Made by a program: the position numbers and the translations under genes. A stretch of 7,710 nucleotides of DNA, taken from an uncultured Clostridia bacterium. Lineage in GTDB: Bacteria; Bacillota; Clostridia; Lachnospirales; CAG-274. Shown here one piece after another: positions 5,284 through 7,710 of this stretch; position 1 is the first letter of the stretch; every line of letters begins with the position of its first letter. Where the stretch lies: positions 1-7,710 of the forward strand of contig CANRCU010000105.1 of assembly GCA_947629215.1 (NCBI GenBank), in the 5' to 3' direction. The notes below the pieces were generated by a model. That model was not told where the DNA came from. It saw only the letters and a list, made by a program, of their open reading frames with translations, and ran no database searches.

Positions 5284-6150
5284 ATGCTTGAAATAAAAAA
5301 TCTGACAAAGAAATTCGGCGGTCTCAGAGCCGTGGAGAATTTTTTCATGACAGCCGAAAAAGGCAAAATATACGGTATCATCGGCGAAAACGGCGCAGGC
5401 AAAACAACGCTCATAAAGTGTATTACGGGTATATACAGACCCGACGGCGGCGAAGTCAGGCTTGACGGCGAAACGGTTTACGAAAACCCTTCGGCAAAGG
5501 TGAAAATAGGCTATGTTGCCGATTCAAACACAATGTTTGAAGATCACAGTTGCATACAAATGGCAAAATTTTTTGCCGAAGTATACCCAAGTTTTGATAT
5601 GGAAAGATTCAAAGAATTGAACGATATTTTTAAACTGGATATGAACAGGCGTATAAGCAGGCTTTCAAAAGGTCAGCAAATGCGGCTGTCGTTTATGCTG
5701 GCAACGGCGCAGCGCCCCGAATTGCTGGTGCTTGACGAACCCACGAGCGGGCTTGACGCCATAGCCAAAAAACAGCTTTTGGATATTATCATAGACGAGG
5801 CGGACAAAGGCGATACGGCTGTAATAATTTCTTCGCATCATCTGTCCGAGCTTGAAAAACTCTGCGACGAGATAACGCTGATGCAAAACGGCAGGGCAGT
5901 TTATCAAAGCGGTATCGACGAGATAAAGTCACATGTGAAAAAGTTTCAGGTCGTCTTTGACCGTGCGCCCGATGAGGCGATACTCGGTAATTATTTCGGC
6001 GTGGAAAAAATAGGCAGCATTTATTATCTTACAACGCCGAATTTCGACGAAAACACCTTATCCGAGCTGAAACGAATGGGCGCCTCTCTTATAGAAGAGA
6101 TAGGCATGAGCCTTGAAGAGATATTCATTTTTACAGCGGAAGGCAGGTGA
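5284..6150 (+). CDS. ABC transporter ATP-binding protein, YtrB/BcrA-like exporter type
   Basis: A 288-residue nucleotide-binding subunit that would power the permeases encoded downstream. Walker A is GENGAGKT (34-41), the signature is LSKGQ (127-131), Walker B is LLVLDEP (147-153) with E152 as catalytic base, the D-loop is SGLD, and the switch histidine is H185 in ISSHHLSE. The Q-loop position reads IGYVADSN with no glutamine, a variation also common in exporter ATPases of this kind. Residues after about 215 form a small C-terminal domain often seen in drug or peptide exporters. I chose the ATG at 5284, with AGAGGTG six bases upstream. A GTG at 5275 would overlap the regulator's stop by 4 bp and is inside that ribosome-binding site. 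Confidence 0.92.
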   Translation: MLEIKNLTKKFGGLRAVENFFMTAEKGKIYGIIGENGAGKTTLIKCITGIYRPDGGEVRLDGETVYENPSAKVKIGYVADSNTMFEDHSCIQMAKFFAEVYPSFDMERFKELNDIFKLDMNRRISRLSKGQQMRLSFMLATAQRPELLVLDEPTSGLDAIAKKQLLDIIIDEADKGDTAVIISSHHLSELEKLCDEITLMQNGRAVYQSGIDEIKSHVKKFQVVFDRAPDEAILGNYFGVEKIGSIYYLTTPNFDENTLSELKRMGASLIEEIGMSLEEIFIFTAEGR

Positions 6151-6155
6151 GGCAA

Positions 6156-7283
6156 ATGTCGCCGATATTTAAAAGATATTTAAAGAAAGAGGCGGTCGTT
6201 GCCGTTTGGCTGCTGTTTATTGCGGCGCTGATGTTTTTTCTCGGCGCGGGCAAAGTCGAAAGGCTGATGGACGATGTTAACAAATTTATAATATCCGAGG
6301 ATATAAACGCAGACAGCTTCGACAACAAAGAAGATATTGAGGAAAAAATAAAAAAGTTATACAATGATACGCTGTATCCTTACGAAGTATACTACTCTGT
6401 GAGGAATACGAAAGACGTCATGGTACCCGATGTTTACGGTATGTTTGAAAATGAATTGCACAATGCAATAAGTATGGCTTTTTTATTGTGCTGCTTTTTT
6501 GCATGCAATCTCACGGTACAGGCATTCGGTGACGAAAGGCGCAAAAAAAACTTGTGTTTTGTGGGTGTTCTGCCCATAAAAAGAAGGCGTATGTTTGCCG
6601 AAAAGTGGCTTTCGGGTATATTGTGCATTACGGTAGTGTGTGTGTTTTCGTATATCACGCTTGCCTTATGGGCAAATAAAATGTGCGCAAAGGCAGAGTT
6701 TATATCGGAAAGACTGTTATACAATAAGGATTTGATATATACGCCAAATCTTGCGGATGTTTTTGTCAGGATAACATTTGCCGTGTATACGGTATACAGC
6801 TTTTTGATGTTATGGTATACGCTTTTCGGAACGACTGTCTATGCGGGGCTTACGGCTGCCACTGCAATTGCTGTCGGTCTTATGGGTATGAGAGGCGCTG
6901 TCGGTTTTGCGCAAATGTACTGCGATCCCGAAGTATGGTCGGTCTTGCGTACCGTGTATGACCGTATCGAAGAGCAGCACAGCAATACATCTTTTGTCTG
7001 CCCCGTATCTGCGGTCATGGCTGCCGTGTTCTTTGTTTTGGGGCTTATCTGCGACAGTGCCGCGCGGCTTGAAAACATAGGCGGTATATTTATGTATAAG
7101 CCCGTAAAATGGCTTATTTATGCGATTTTTATGATATTCGGGGCTTTTGCGTTTTTCTTTTTTGTGGTCGGTGTCTGCGATTTTGAAAGCAAAACGCTTG
7201 CAAACGGCATATTCCTGCTTGCCGCAGGCGCGGTACTGATATTTTTTGTATTGAAAAATATGCTGAAAGGGGGAGAAGTATGA
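6156..7283 (+). CDS. ABC-2 type transporter permease
   Basis: A 375-residue integral membrane protein with about eight hydrophobic segments, near residues 13-31, 104-122, 152-172, 203-223, 228-250, 282-300, 317-341 and 348-366. Between segments 2 and 3 the cytoplasmic stretch FGDERRKKNLCFVGVLPIKRRR resembles the ABC-2 motif (E-R..G-T..F-L..LPI-R..I...K), which leads into the next helix. A large loop (31-103), rich in acidic and lysine residues, separates segments 1 and 2 and is probably outside the cell. The ATG at 6156 has AGGTG seven bases upstream. A GTG at 6147 overlaps the ATPase stop but is part of that site. Its stop overlaps the next ATG by 4 bp (ATGA). The family is inferred from topology and context, since sequence likeness is low. 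Confidence 0.78.
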   Translation: MSPIFKRYLKKEAVVAVWLLFIAALMFFLGAGKVERLMDDVNKFIISEDINADSFDNKEDIEEKIKKLYNDTLYPYEVYYSVRNTKDVMVPDVYGMFENELHNAISMAFLLCCFFACNLTVQAFGDERRKKNLCFVGVLPIKRRRMFAEKWLSGILCITVVCVFSYITLALWANKMCAKAEFISERLLYNKDLIYTPNLADVFVRITFAVYTVYSFLMLWYTLFGTTVYAGLTAATAIAVGLMGMRGAVGFAQMYCDPEVWSVLRTVYDRIEEQHSNTSFVCPVSAVMAAVFFVLGLICDSAARLENIGGIFMYKPVKWLIYAIFMIFGAFAFFFFVVGVCDFESKTLANGIFLLAAGAVLIFFVLKNMLKGGEV

Positions 7284-7710
7284 AAAGTCTACCTATTATC
7301 AAGGTCGAATTGAAACGAAATTTTCGGGTGCTGTGGATAGCGTTGTTTTTGGGATTTTTTATTTGCGCAGGCACTGCTTCGTCTATGTTTGGCTCTATGA
7401 CGCGCATATATGCGACACATTTGATGACCGTTATGTATGACAATAACGAGTTCAAAGCCGCGCTTACCTGTTGTGTGCTGTGGGTGCCGCTGCTGGTGTA
7501 TTTTCAGTTAAGGAACGAAAACAAAGATTTCGGGCGTGCGCTGCCGTATACCCAAAAAACTCTGCTTTTCGGTAAATTTGTTACATTTTATGCCATTCTT
7601 GCGGTGTTTGTGATATTTTATGCGCTTTTGACAGCCTATGTCACAGGCAGATATGCTTTTTTACGGTTGGCAAGGTATTGGTGGTTCCCGAATTTTAAAA
7701 ATAATTTACT
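7280..7710 (+). CDS. Second ABC transporter permease, cut by window edge
   Basis: Only the first 143 codons are present and the frame is still open at the window end. It begins with MKSLPIIKVELKRNFRVLW, a basic cytoplasmic start common to ABC-2 permeases, followed by a membrane segment at about 18-35, a second at about 62-75 (TCCVLWVPLLVYF), and a third at about 100-120 (FVTFYAILAVFVIFYALL). Between the second and third, LRNENKDFGRALPYTQKTLLFGKF repeats the E..(F/G)..LP....L..GK pattern seen in the first permease. The ATG overlaps the upstream stop by 4 bp (ATGA), with GGGGGAG upstream, so the two permeases are translationally coupled and probably form a heterodimer with the ATPase. Confidence 0.75.
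   Translation, partial: MKSLPIIKVELKRNFRVLWIALFLGFFICAGTASSMFGSMTRIYATHLMTVMYDNNEFKAALTCCVLWVPLLVYFQLRNENKDFGRALPYTQKTLLFGKFVTFYAILAVFVIFYALLTAYVTGRYAFLRLARYWWFPNFKNNL

Overview
The window looks like a mid-GC Bacillota genome, most likely an uncultured gut-type clostridium. The signs are the gene order cysE-cysS-mrnC-rlmB, a YesL-type (DUF624) membrane protein, a YtrA-type GntR regulator with an ABC exporter, and a family of short hairpin-rich intergenic repeats. This is inferred from gene content only; there is no rRNA or other taxonomic marker.

Bases 1-4748 read on the minus strand. From right to left they hold a YesL/DUF624 membrane protein and an HD-domain hydrolase that share one promoter. 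Next come about 330 bp of tandem 61-bp repeats and a strong Rho-independent terminator. Then follows the compact operon cysE (serine O-acetyltransferase), cysS (cysteinyl-tRNA synthetase), mrnC (mini-RNase III) and rlmB (23S rRNA Gm2251 methyltransferase, cut by the window edge). This operon links cysteine synthesis, cysteine charging and 23S rRNA maturation. Both cysteine genes are broken by frame lesions at conserved sites. cysE appears to have lost about 7 nt inside its hexapeptide beta-helix. cysS is shifted by one base exactly at the KMSKS loop. The first ~56 bases also do not continue the RlmB fold, so the left edge may be a misassembly.

Bases 4749-4903 are a divergent control region. 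One sigma-A type promoter faces left to the DUF624 gene. One full-consensus promoter (TTGACA, 17 bp, TATAAT) faces right, and its -10 box lies inside a perfect 14-bp palindrome that is probably the GntR operator.

Bases 4904-7710 on the plus strand are a tightly coupled operon: a small GntR/YtrA repressor, an ABC ATPase, an ABC-2 type permease and a second permease that runs off the window. All start/stop junctions overlap or nearly touch. The layout matches self-regulated YtrA-YtrB-YtrC/D type exporters, which in characterised relatives respond to cell-envelope stress or antimicrobial peptides. The substrate here is unknown.

I see no tRNA, rRNA, CRISPR array, insertion sequence or phage gene. 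The most unusual points are the paired lesions in cysE and cysS, the covarying hairpin repeats upstream of cysE, and the nested operator.
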